A stretch of DNA of 64,000 nucleotides. It comes from Marinoscillum sp. MHG1-6 (lineage in GTDB: Bacteria; Bacteroidota; Bacteroidia; Cytophagales; Cyclobacteriaceae). A program made the translations under genes and the position numbers. This document shows positions 56,580-64,000 of this stretch, in pieces (positions within the stretch are counted from its first letter, which is position 1; the number at the start of each line of letters is the position of its first letter). Location of the stretch: positions 62,001 through 126,000 of the forward strand of contig NZ_JAMZMI010000003.1 in the NCBI RefSeq assembly GCF_024714475.1, in the 5' to 3' direction. Below the pieces are notes generated by a model. The model saw only the letters and a program-made list of their open reading frames with translations. It ran no database searches and was not told where the DNA came from.

Positions 56580-58799
56580 ATGAAAAGGATTCTTTCCATC
56601 TCATGTATTTTCCTTACTACCATTCCCCTGTGGTCCCAGGGCATTATTAAAGGGACTGTAAGCAACGAGGAAACCCAGGAGTATCTGGAAGGTGTAACCA
56701 TATTAAATCACCGGAGCCAGCAGCATACCCATACAGAGGCAAAAGGGCACTTCAAGCTGCCAGGAACTTCTTTTGGCGATACCCTGAGCTTCTACTCACT
56801 TGGTTTTAAAAATCAACAAATCGTTGTAGATGCTGATTTTTTGACAATTTCTATGTCGGAAGTGATGCTCGAACTCGACCAAATAATCATTACCCCCAAC
56901 CTAAAAACCCTCAATACTTTATCAGCCATCAATGTGGAACTCAACCCTGTTGGGTCTTCACAAGATATACTACAAACTGTTCCGGGATTATTCATCGGAC
57001 AGCATGCCGGAGGTGGAAAGGCGGAGCAAATTTTCCTCAGGGGCTTTGACATCGACCATGGTACCGACATTCAAATATCGGCGGATGGAATGCCTGTGAA
57101 TATGGTTTCACACGCCCATGGGCAGGGATACAGTGATCTTCATTTTCTTATTCCTGAGACCATCAAAAACATTGACTTTGGCAAAGGCCCTTATTATAGT
57201 TCTTCAGGTAATTTCACCACAGCTGGATATGTAGACTTCCAATCATATGATCAGCTATACGAAAGTACCATCAAATTAGATGTCGGCAGCTTTAATACAC
57301 GTCGTGCCGTGGGAATGATCGACCTGATTGAAGGCACTCCAAAAACAGATGCATACCTCGCTACGGAATACCTGCTTTCTGATGGCCCTTTTGAGTCCCC
57401 ACAAAACCTTGATCGCCTCAATGTATTTGGAAAATATATCACCGAAATTCAAAACAATACCCTTACGCTTCAGGCTTCCACTTTTAGTAGTCAATGGAAT
57501 GCTTCCGGCCAGATCCCAATGCGTGCTGTGCAAAGTGGATTCCTATCCAGGTTTGGAGCAATAGACGACACTGAAGGTGGAACCACCTCAAGAACAAACC
57601 TAAAATTGGATGTAAGGTCGCTTCTAAACGAAAACGCTTTCACGCAATCAAGTTTTTACATCAGTAAATACGACTTTGAACTATTTTCAAACTTTACCTT
57701 TTTCCTAAATGACCCGGAAAATGGTGACCAAATACGACAAAAGGAAAGCCGCAGCATCATGGGCTTCAATACTTCATACAACAGGTACATTAGCCTCGGG
57801 AATAGCAAACTGCAATTAGAAGGAGGCTTGTCTCTGAGAAACGATCAGGTAAGAGGAAATGAACTTTCTAATACACTGAACAGGACAACGACATTAGAAC
57901 AATTGTCGCTGACCGATATCAATGAATCCAACGTAGGTCTCTACGCTGACGCCAAAATGGAGCACGGACCATGGTTGCTGGATCTTGGGGTACGAGCAGA
58001 CCATTTTCAATTTGAAATGATCAACTATCTGACTGAAAACAAAAGCTCCAAGGCCACCAATAAAAGTATCATTAGTCCGAAAATAAATGTTGTTTATTGT
58101 CCTTCTACCTCGTGGCAGCTCTACGCAAAGGCAGGAAAGGGATTTCATAGTAATGACTCTCGTGTAATTCTAAACCAGGAGAATTCTAAAATTCTTCCGG
58201 CCGCCTTTGGATATGATCTCGGTGGAGTGATTCAGGCATGGGATAGACTTTACTTCAATGCGGCCTTTTGGTCACTTTATATGGAACAGGAATTCGTCTA
58301 TGTGGGCGATGAGGGAATTGTTGAGACGAGTGGCAGAACGTTAAGACAAGGGGTCGACCTTGGAGTTAACTATCAGATGCTTTCCTGGCTTTTTGCTGAC
58401 TTAAACATGAATTATGCTTCTCCCAGAGCTCTCGATCAACCAGAACATGCAAATCATCTTCCATTGGCACCAACCTTTACCAGTATCGGGGGCGTATCTG
58501 CCAAACACACAAGCGGATTTTCAGGAAGTGTGAGATACAGACAAATTGCCGATCGACCGGCAAATGAGGACAACAGCATCATTGCAAAGGGATATTTTTT
58601 GACCAGCGCATCAGTAAGATATGATCAAAAACACTGGGGAATTGGCCTGAGTGCTGATAATCTGTTCAACCAAAAGTGGAATGAAACTCAATTCGCCACA
58701 GATTCAAGATTAGCTGATGAGACCAACTCTACCGAGGAAATTCATTTCACCCCTGGCACACCCCTTTTCATTAAACTAAACATGCAAGTTCACTTTTAA
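56580..58799 (+). CDS. TonB-dependent receptor with His-rich plug segment
   Basis: The 739-residue outer-membrane receptor has a signal peptide (MKRILSISCIFLTTIPLWSQ). A carboxypeptidase-regulatory-like domain follows (GIIKGTVSNEETQEYLEGVT), then a plug (residues about 110-235) with GGKAEQIFLRGFDIDHGTD and VSHAHGQGYSDLHFLIPE, and a barrel ending in KLNMQVHF. The plug holds several His residues (178, 180, 188 and one in DHGTD), unusual for sugar receptors and compatible with metal-ion or metal-complex uptake; this is inference. ATG 56580 was chosen over an upstream frame start at 56496, because it begins a clean signal peptide after the leader hairpin. The DUF6702-like gene follows after 9 bp. 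Confidence 0.87.
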   Translation: MKRILSISCIFLTTIPLWSQGIIKGTVSNEETQEYLEGVTILNHRSQQHTHTEAKGHFKLPGTSFGDTLSFYSLGFKNQQIVVDADFLTISMSEVMLELDQIIITPNLKTLNTLSAINVELNPVGSSQDILQTVPGLFIGQHAGGGKAEQIFLRGFDIDHGTDIQISADGMPVNMVSHAHGQGYSDLHFLIPETIKNIDFGKGPYYSSSGNFTTAGYVDFQSYDQLYESTIKLDVGSFNTRRAVGMIDLIEGTPKTDAYLATEYLLSDGPFESPQNLDRLNVFGKYITEIQNNTLTLQASTFSSQWNASGQIPMRAVQSGFLSRFGAIDDTEGGTTSRTNLKLDVRSLLNENAFTQSSFYISKYDFELFSNFTFFLNDPENGDQIRQKESRSIMGFNTSYNRYISLGNSKLQLEGGLSLRNDQVRGNELSNTLNRTTTLEQLSLTDINESNVGLYADAKMEHGPWLLDLGVRADHFQFEMINYLTENKSSKATNKSIISPKINVVYCPSTSWQLYAKAGKGFHSNDSRVILNQENSKILPAAFGYDLGGVIQAWDRLYFNAAFWSLYMEQEFVYVGDEGIVETSGRTLRQGVDLGVNYQMLSWLFADLNMNYASPRALDQPEHANHLPLAPTFTSIGGVSAKHTSGFSGSVRYRQIADRPANEDNSIIAKGYFLTSASVRYDQKHWGIGLSADNLFNQKWNETQFATDSRLADETNSTEEIHFTPGTPLFIKLNMQVHF

Positions 58800-58808
58800 T
58801 TAAAAGCC

Positions 58809-59294
58809 ATGAAATTCATCAAAATATTACTACTTCTAATCGCATTTGCACTTAACCTCCAATCCAATTCTCATGGATTAAAAATGTCGAGGCTCAACCT
58901 TAGCCCAACTCCGAACACTTATGAACTGTCGCTACAATTTGACGTTGTGGATCTGTTACAGGCAGTGCATGCGGAATGCCCCGAATTTCGGTCTGAAAAA
59001 ACCGAATCGTGGAATGAGTTCTTAAGCGCCTATATCTACGACCACATTGATATGGCTATCAATGAAAAACCCCTGAATTACCAGGTCACATTAAACTCTA
59101 TCGACAGCCATTTTATACACTTCACGGGAAAAACCAATGCCTTTGAAGGAGCAGTTGAAAGCATTTCAATCACCAATGACTGTTTGATTTCTCTTCTCCA
59201 TGATTACTCCAATGTAGTGAGTCTAAGCGATGGCGAAGACGTCAGGTCATTCCGGCTTTCAAAACAAAGACCGCAAACCAAAATCAACTTGTAA
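58809..59294 (+). CDS. DUF6702-like small secreted protein
   Basis: The 161-residue protein has a signal peptide (MKFIKILLLLIAFALNLQSNS). The body (KMSRLNLSPTPNTYELSLQF, DVVDLLQ, WNEFLSAYIYDHIDMAINEK, LLHDYSNVVSL near the end) follows the pattern of DUF6702 proteins of Bacteroidota: an N-terminal strand pair 'xxxELSxxxFxxDL', a helix before 'xYIxxHxxxxxNxK', and a C-terminal 'xxxxxNxVxLxxGxxxxSFxL'. Similarity is by eye and moderate. It has two cysteines (ECPEF and NDCLI). Function is unknown. It lies between a TonB receptor and a YHYH lipoprotein in one likely operon. Confidence 0.55.
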   Translation: MKFIKILLLLIAFALNLQSNSHGLKMSRLNLSPTPNTYELSLQFDVVDLLQAVHAECPEFRSEKTESWNEFLSAYIYDHIDMAINEKPLNYQVTLNSIDSHFIHFTGKTNAFEGAVESISITNDCLISLLHDYSNVVSLSDGEDVRSFRLSKQRPQTKINL

Positions 59295-59313
59295 GTAATT
59301 AAATCTGATAAAT

Positions 59314-60609
59314 ATGAAAATCAATTACCAAAGAAGGTGTCGTCGATCAATCATGTTCCTCTTCACCCTTACAATGAGTTTACTTTATTCCTGTCTGGAA
59401 CCGGAAGAAACTGATGACGTGAATGCATCTCCGGAGTTATCAGGCCAATTACAAAACCAGAGTCTTACAGAAGGGTTCGGGACATCCACATATGACTTCA
59501 GTTCTGCATTCTCTGACGAAGATCAGGACGAGCTCTTTTTCGAAGCTGCTAGCAGCAATGAAAGTGTAGTGACCGTTTCCATCACTCAATCAACACTAAC
59601 CATTACTGAAGTAGGATTAGGCTCATCAACAATCACCATTGTGGCCACTGATGGTGAAGCCACTGCTTCCGGAAGTCTTGTGGTTACCGTAAGCTCACAA
59701 CAGCAGGGATCATCTGAAACCTGCGACAATGACAATAGCACTGAGACTGCCTTATGGCAATGCGATCAATCTTCTCAGGTTTCAAATACCTACGAAGAAA
59801 CCTACTCGGATGTGAACACACGAATTGTGAATACTAATGGTATCCCCGGGCATGAGTATCGTAACCAGATCCCTAATATCGTAGCTAACCTTAATAGCGA
59901 CAACAAAACATTTACAATGACCTTGTCACCGTCGCTGGCCAATAGCCCTACTTCCATCACCTTCGACAACCACCAACCAAAATACAAGTTTGGGATAGCT
60001 CTGAATGGTGTGGCCATAGACCCTGCTCCTGCAGAACCATTCATTTTTGAAAATACTTCAACAGGTGAATACAACTGGGACTGGGTTATGGAACCTACCA
60101 ATAACACTCAGGATGTCGGACTGGACTGTGCAACTGCGCACGTACAACCGGATGGAACCTATCACTATCACGGAGATATGATTGTTTACGCTGAAGAAAT
60201 CATGAGTGGATTGGGAACCGGCAGCACAACACCTGTTGAGGCAGTGCAAATAGGCTGGGCAGCAGACGGGTTTCCTATCTTCTATAAATATGCGCCGAAT
60301 CAAAACGGTGAGCTGGTCAAAATGACTTCTAGTTATCAACTTAAAAGTGGCAACCGTACAGGAGATGGTGTGACCGAGCCATGTGGTGAATACAATGGTA
60401 AATACACCAATGATTACGAATATGTATCCGGTTCGGGTGACCTTGATGAGTGCAATGGCTATAGCAGCACCGTTCTAGTCGGCAACTATTCATATGACTA
60501 CTTCTATGTTATTACTGAAGGCTTCCCGGTAATTCCGAGATGTTTCTCCGGAACACCTCATACTAGTTTCCTCCTTGGCGGAGGTGGCGGAGGCGGGCCA
60601 ATGCCATAA
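59314..60609 (+). CDS. YHYH-domain lipoprotein with N-terminal Ig/cadherin-like domain
   Basis: The 431-residue protein has a lipobox (SLLYSC, Cys27, then LEPEETDD). An Ig/cadherin-like domain covers about residues 35-130 (SGQLQNQSLTEGFGTSTYDF, ITIVATDGEATASGSLVVTV). The YHYH domain (about 150-420) contains the naming motif in PDGTYHYHGDM (residues 283-286), IGWAADGFPIFYKYAPN, CGEYNGKYTNDYEYVSGSGD and CFSGTPHTSF, with several Cys. The protein ends in a run of seven glycines and PMP. The YHYH motif could bind a metal, but this is not proven. It is last in the receptor-DUF6702-YHYH operon and a terminator follows. Confidence 0.88.
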   Translation: MKINYQRRCRRSIMFLFTLTMSLLYSCLEPEETDDVNASPELSGQLQNQSLTEGFGTSTYDFSSAFSDEDQDELFFEAASSNESVVTVSITQSTLTITEVGLGSSTITIVATDGEATASGSLVVTVSSQQQGSSETCDNDNSTETALWQCDQSSQVSNTYEETYSDVNTRIVNTNGIPGHEYRNQIPNIVANLNSDNKTFTMTLSPSLANSPTSITFDNHQPKYKFGIALNGVAIDPAPAEPFIFENTSTGEYNWDWVMEPTNNTQDVGLDCATAHVQPDGTYHYHGDMIVYAEEIMSGLGTGSTTPVEAVQIGWAADGFPIFYKYAPNQNGELVKMTSSYQLKSGNRTGDGVTEPCGEYNGKYTNDYEYVSGSGDLDECNGYSSTVLVGNYSYDYFYVITEGFPVIPRCFSGTPHTSFLLGGGGGGGPMP

Positions 60610-60634
60610 AGAATTCGATCCGTCTATTTCTAAG

Positions 60635-60657
60635 GCCCTCCTTTTGGAGGGCTTTTT
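60635..60657 (+). terminator. Terminator after the YHYH gene
   Basis: Perfect 7-bp GC-rich stem (gccctcc with ggagggc), TTTT loop and a T5 run, 25 bp after the stop. The minus strand has a shorter T-run (TT) so it acts mainly on the + strand. Confidence 0.88.
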
Positions 60658-60684
60658 CATTACAGAGAGTGTTATATCCAGTTC

Positions 60685-62145
60685 CTATGGTTCATCAGAA
60701 TTTGACACTGATTCTAACTCCTCCTTATAATCCGGGTTTGGTACAGGAGATTGCGCATTGATATCATCCTTCCATTTTTCCAATTTGGAGATCAAAAGGG
60801 ACTTTACATCTTCATTAGCATCAGAAACATCCTCTGTTTCGCCAATATCATTTTTCAGATTAAAAAGTGCACTACTTTCAGTTTCATAATAATAAACAAG
60901 CTTCCAGTCTCCCGACCTGATGGCACTGTAAGGTGTAGCCCCTTCTTTATGATAGTGAGGATAATGCCAGAAAAGGTCACGCTCTTTAGTTGGATGACCA
61001 GTAAGAACCGGAGACAGGTCTATTCCTTCAAGTTGGGACTCAATCTTCTCAGGTATAGAAATCCCCGACAATTTTGCAAGGGTTAAATAAAGATCCATAG
61101 AAATCGTGGGAGTTTCAGAAACCTGACCGTAAGCACCTGAAAAAGGATCTCTGATGATTAGAGGAATGCGTACCCCTCCCTCATACAAGTCCCCCTTTCC
61201 ACTTCTTAACGGGCTGTTGTTGGTTACTTTGTTCTTCCCTCGTCCAATCAAACCACCATTATCAGAGGTAAATACAATGATGGTATTGTCATATAGTCCC
61301 TCCTCCTTCAAAGTTTGAATAATTCGTCCTACGGCCTCATCCATGTGTTCCACCATGGCAGCATAGATGGGATTTTGCTGTTGAAAAGAAGTGTCCTGCA
61401 ATGAATCATACTTTGCAACCTTCTCTTCTTTCGCCTGTAGTGGTGCATGAACATTGTACGTCCAGAAGTTTAAGAAAAAGGGTTTTCCATCGGTTGATGA
61501 TGAGGCATTTTTTATAAAGCCCACTGCCTCATCCGTAAGTCTTTCGGTCAGGTACTCATCCCCTGGCTTGTCCTCCAAACGAGGATTACCGAACGGAGCA
61601 AAATAGCCATTGAATTTTCCCTTTTTCGTATTTGGAGATCCCTTACTCCATCCTCCTATATTGATATCGAAGCCCTGATTTTCAGGCCAATAGATTGAAT
61701 CTTCTCCCAGGTGCCATTTGCCGATATGGGCTGTTTGATATCCAGCTCCTTTAAATGCTCTTGCTAAAGTGAATTCCGAAGTATCCATATACATGGTCCA
61801 ATCCGGCACTTTCAAAGGTTTATTCTTCATCTTCCACCCTTCTATCCAATCCGTGCACCTGATCGTTGCCGGGTATTTCCCGGTCATAATTGCCGCTCTT
61901 GTTGGAGAACATACCGTACAAGCCGAATACCCATTGGTAAACATTACTCCTTCTCGGGCAAGGGCATCCACATTTGGGGTTTGATAAAAATCACTTCCAT
62001 AAATACCGATATCCTTCCACCCTAAATCATCAATGACGATTAATACAACATTAGGTAATCGCTCAGTAGCCTGCTTCTGACAAGAGACCAATAAACTGGA
62101 CAGGGCAAAAACCAAGAAAAAAGAAGAAGGCATTTTGATCATCAT
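60685..62145 (-). CDS. Type I sulfatase, lipoprotein
   Basis: The roughly 486-residue sulfatase hydrolyses sulfate esters, probably of algal polysaccharides. It has a lipobox (LLVSC, then QKQATERLPNVVLIVIDDLG). The formylglycine motif is CSPTRAAIMTG (Cys about 79 from the chosen start), requiring the maturation enzyme. Calcium-binding residues are in VVLIVIDDLGWKD and FTSDNGGLIG. Other family parts are HIGKWHLGE and the Lys in SGKGDLYEGGVRIPLI. The start is uncertain: ATG 62187, 62145, 62142 and 62133 are all in frame; 62145 begins just before the signal peptide. Transcription follows pfkB on the same strand, 160-200 bp apart. Confidence 0.9.
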   Translation of the reverse strand: MMIKMPSSFFLVFALSSLLVSCQKQATERLPNVVLIVIDDLGWKDIGIYGSDFYQTPNVDALAREGVMFTNGYSACTVCSPTRAAIMTGKYPATIRCTDWIEGWKMKNKPLKVPDWTMYMDTSEFTLARAFKGAGYQTAHIGKWHLGEDSIYWPENQGFDINIGGWSKGSPNTKKGKFNGYFAPFGNPRLEDKPGDEYLTERLTDEAVGFIKNASSSTDGKPFFLNFWTYNVHAPLQAKEEKVAKYDSLQDTSFQQQNPIYAAMVEHMDEAVGRIIQTLKEEGLYDNTIIVFTSDNGGLIGRGKNKVTNNSPLRSGKGDLYEGGVRIPLIIRDPFSGAYGQVSETPTISMDLYLTLAKLSGISIPEKIESQLEGIDLSPVLTGHPTKERDLFWHYPHYHKEGATPYSAIRSGDWKLVYYYETESSALFNLKNDIGETEDVSDANEDVKSLLISKLEKWKDDINAQSPVPNPDYKEELESVSNSDEP

Positions 62146-62218
62146 CTGCACGGACGAATTAGAATGACATGCTAAAAACAGTCGCATTCACTTATTACCG
62201 CCATACAAATTAGGATTA

Positions 62219-62257
62219 TCATTACAATAATCATTGTATTAATGATCATTGTAATGA
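62219..62257. promoter_or_regulatory. Inverted-repeat site upstream of the sulfatase gene
   Basis: TCATTACAAT (62219-62228) and ATTGTAATGA (62248-62257) form a perfect 10-bp inverted repeat. Inside it are tcatt/aatga (62231-62235, 62241-62245) and further TCATTGTA copies. There is no T-run, and the high symmetry suggests a protein-binding operator between pfkB and the sulfatase gene rather than a terminator. Confidence 0.5.
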
Positions 62258-62347
62258 ATAAGTGGTAGCAGTAGCAGAATTTGTTCCCATAAAATGAGGT
62301 AATGCCGGAAATGATGATGGATGGAGCCTATCCACACAAATCAAGGC

Positions 62348-63223
62348 TCAAGCAAAAAGTCCCATCACCTCCTCCGAATACCTGGGAATAGGGCCATGAG
62401 AAGACGCCACAAAAGCGCCGACCTTATTGGCCACCTGTGCTGCCTGAACGGGATCACCGGTTTTGTACAGTGTGCATAAAAAGGCAGCACTAAAAGAGTC
62501 TCCGGCTCCTACCGTATCCACCACCTCAATAGGGTTTGTCGGAATCACCTTAAAGTTTCCGTCCCAATAGACCATGCAACCGTCCCCTCCGGCCGTGATT
62601 ACGATCGTGGATATTTGTGGCCATTGGTCAGTGACATGCTCGCAAAATGCCCTGAAATCTAATATTTGATTAAAAAGCATCTGACTCAGTACCTCTACCT
62701 CCTCATCATTGACCTTTAGCAAAGTACAACGCTCCAGTGAGCCAATAATGATCTCTTTGGTATAAGAGTCCTTACGAAGGTTGACGTCATAAAAAACATG
62801 CTTGAACTGATGCTTTTCCAAGATGGCATTTAGCGATTCAGATGAAACAGGGCTTCTCTGAATCAGGCTTCCAAAGTAAAACACATCATAAGCCCCAATA
62901 ATAAAATGATCAAGCTGATCCTCGGAGATGTAGTCGTAGGCCACATCTTTGACAATTTCATAATCCGGCTGACCGTTCAGGAGCTTTACCGGAACAAACC
63001 CCGTGCGCATATCCGACCGCTGAATCAGCTTGGTTTCGACCCCAAGCTCACTAACCATTTGAAAGGCTTTATCTCCCAGCTCATCCCTGCCAAGACAAGA
63101 CACAATACCTGACTCATATCCGCATTGCTTTACGTGAGCCGCAAAGTTCAAAGGAGCTCCTCCTAAATGGGGTACCCCTTCAATCATATCCCAGAGAATC
63201 TCACCAAAGACCAGTACTTTCAT
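62348..63223 (-). CDS. PfkB-family sugar kinase, probable fructokinase
   Basis: The 291-residue cytoplasmic kinase phosphorylates a free sugar or sugar acid. N-terminal VLVFGEILWDMIEGVPHLGG and APLNFAAHVKQCG are the substrate-binding signature of fructokinases. VSCLGRDELGDKA, VFYDVNLRKDSY, LLKVNDEEVEVLSQ and the catalytic VDTVGAGDSFSAAFL (Asp242) follow. The substrate is inferred to be fructose. It is 32 bp downstream of the alpha-galactosidase gene, so the two fit the use of raffinose-type sugars. Confidence 0.88.
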   Translation of the reverse strand: MKVLVFGEILWDMIEGVPHLGGAPLNFAAHVKQCGYESGIVSCLGRDELGDKAFQMVSELGVETKLIQRSDMRTGFVPVKLLNGQPDYEIVKDVAYDYISEDQLDHFIIGAYDVFYFGSLIQRSPVSSESLNAILEKHQFKHVFYDVNLRKDSYTKEIIIGSLERCTLLKVNDEEVEVLSQMLFNQILDFRAFCEHVTDQWPQISTIVITAGGDGCMVYWDGNFKVIPTNPIEVVDTVGAGDSFSAAFLCTLYKTGDPVQAAQVANKVGAFVASSHGPIPRYSEEVMGLFA

Positions 63224-63255
63224 ATACTAAATTTAAAGAGGATGATCTTAATATA

Positions 63256-64000
63256 TCAGTTCTCAATAGCCATAACTTCTAGAATGACGCTCGTTCTGCT
63301 TGCATCGACTAGCGGATTGTACCCGACCTTCATTAAAAACTCCCCGGAATAGACAACACTCTCGTCAACCTTAGTAACAGCTCCAGGGTATAAATTGATT
63401 TCTCGTACCCTATATTTCTTGGCTGGATCCAAGCCTTTCAAAGCAATGGGAACCTCACTCTTTTTATTAAACCGGTTATTGACCAGATAGCTGAACACGA
63501 TTGCCCGATCCTGTTCGTCATCAACATACATTAGCGCAGCCACATTATTGACTTTAGGATCCGCCAAACGATACTGATCTCCATACCAAATCACTCCTTT
63601 AATGTCATTGTAACATTTGATGGCCTGTTGGCAAAAGACTAGTTCCTTTTCCGGAAGTTCATGAACCACGATATCAAAGCCCAATTTGCCCATCATAGCC
63701 ACATCTACCCTGAACTTGATAGGCTGATTGCCCCATTCCGTAACATGATTGGAAGTAGCGATGCTTGGATAAAAATGAGAATACTCCCACTGTAAAAAGA
63801 TACGCTCCAAAGGATCCGTATTATCACTGGGCCAAAATTCCGTGAAATATTGAAGTGCCGCATAATCTACCCTTCCTCCTCCTCCGGAACATAACATCAT
63901 GGGTACCAGCGGGTATTTTTCCCTAATTCTCTTAAGTACGCTGTAAAGACCTTTAACGTATTCAATATAAAGATGGGACTGTTGCTTCAGGTAGCTGGAA
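63256..64000 (-). CDS. GH36 alpha-galactosidase, C-terminal part (gene runs past the window end)
   Basis: The frame is open to base 64000 on the minus strand, so only the last 247 or so residues are visible. The text SYLKQQSHLYIEYV, YSVLKRIREKYPLVPMML and CSGGGGRVDYAALQYF carries the acid/base aspartate of family 36 (CSGGGGRxD). TEFWPSDNTDPLERIF, HVTEWGNQP, and VDVAMMGKLGFDI are also typical. The C-terminal beta-sandwich follows (YRVREINLYPG). The nucleophile motif lies outside the window. Any internal start such as the ATG at 63900 is not the true start. Periplasmic or cytoplasmic location cannot be judged. Confidence 0.9.
   Translation of the reverse strand, partial: SSYLKQQSHLYIEYVKGLYSVLKRIREKYPLVPMMLCSGGGGRVDYAALQYFTEFWPSDNTDPLERIFLQWEYSHFYPSIATSNHVTEWGNQPIKFRVDVAMMGKLGFDIVVHELPEKELVFCQQAIKCYNDIKGVIWYGDQYRLADPKVNNVAALMYVDDEQDRAIVFSYLVNNRFNKKSEVPIALKGLDPAKKYRVREINLYPGAVTKVDESVVYSGEFLMKVGYNPLVDASRTSVILEVMAIEN

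Noticed and set aside
56183-56650. 155-residue + strand frame covering the sigma-gene start and the receptor leader
   Set aside because: Most of it is antisense to the sigma factor and it runs out of frame into the receptor gene. Only a short later part is kept as a weak leader-peptide idea.

Overview
The window reads as a chromosomal segment of a free-living, probably marine or soil Bacteroidota, most likely of the Cytophagales. The lineage signs are a SusC/SusD polysaccharide-utilisation locus (PUL), a TamL-type Omp85 lipoprotein, FecI/FecR/TonB cell-surface signalling, LytTR regulation, DUF1573 proteins and -7 promoter elements of the Bacteroidota type (TAnnTTTG). No rRNA or tRNA gene was seen. 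The genus cannot be named from the sequence alone.

Region 1 (1-22.7 kb) is mostly core metabolism and housekeeping. It holds a pirin end, glutaryl-CoA dehydrogenase divergent from tryptophan 2,3-dioxygenase, a MORN-repeat/beta-barrel fusion, a CoA-binding protein, gyrB with a strong terminator, an M1 peptidase, a DUF1573 protein, trpS, a phosphohexomutase, a Na/Ca exchanger, pgi, a SpoU methyltransferase, tamL, hemF, ribE with a LytTR regulator, and a tightly overlapped trio (pcm, thioesterase, and a small protein that may be a diverged DNA polymerase III psi subunit).

Region 2 (22.7-31.2 kb) holds a zinc alcohol dehydrogenase and a complete thiamine operon (thiS-C-TenI-D-E-G-H-F). The operon sits behind a clear promoter and a TPP riboswitch, and a heptanucleotide repeat array lies inside it between thiS and thiC.

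Region 3 (31.2-36.0 kb) is accessory. It holds an orphan secreted protein, a REP/RAYT element (REP-associated tyrosine transposase broken by an in-frame stop and flanked by hairpin repeats), a GH127 enzyme, and two more heptamer arrays.

Region 4 (36.0-50.0 kb) is a beta-glucan (laminarin-type) PUL. One minus-strand operon encodes a PKD lipoprotein, two GH16 enzymes, SusC and SusD. It is divergent from a membrane-spanning one-component regulator with a LuxR-type HTH, which is followed by a GH3 beta-glucosidase. A direct repeat of TTGATGT with an 11-bp period lies upstream of both the operon and the GH3 gene, in the same orientation relative to each. It is a good candidate for the operator that ties the locus together.

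Region 5 (50.0-60.6 kb) holds a bestrophin-like channel, a lytic transglycosylase, a sigma/anti-sigma/TonB-receptor operon whose receptor has a polyproline insert, and a divergent operon of a second TonB receptor with a His-rich plug, a DUF6702-like protein and a YHYH lipoprotein. The combined locus looks like an uncharacterised, surface-signalled uptake system.

Region 6 (60.6-64.0 kb) holds a sulfatase, a PfkB sugar kinase and the end of a GH36 alpha-galactosidase, probably the edge of a second carbohydrate locus.
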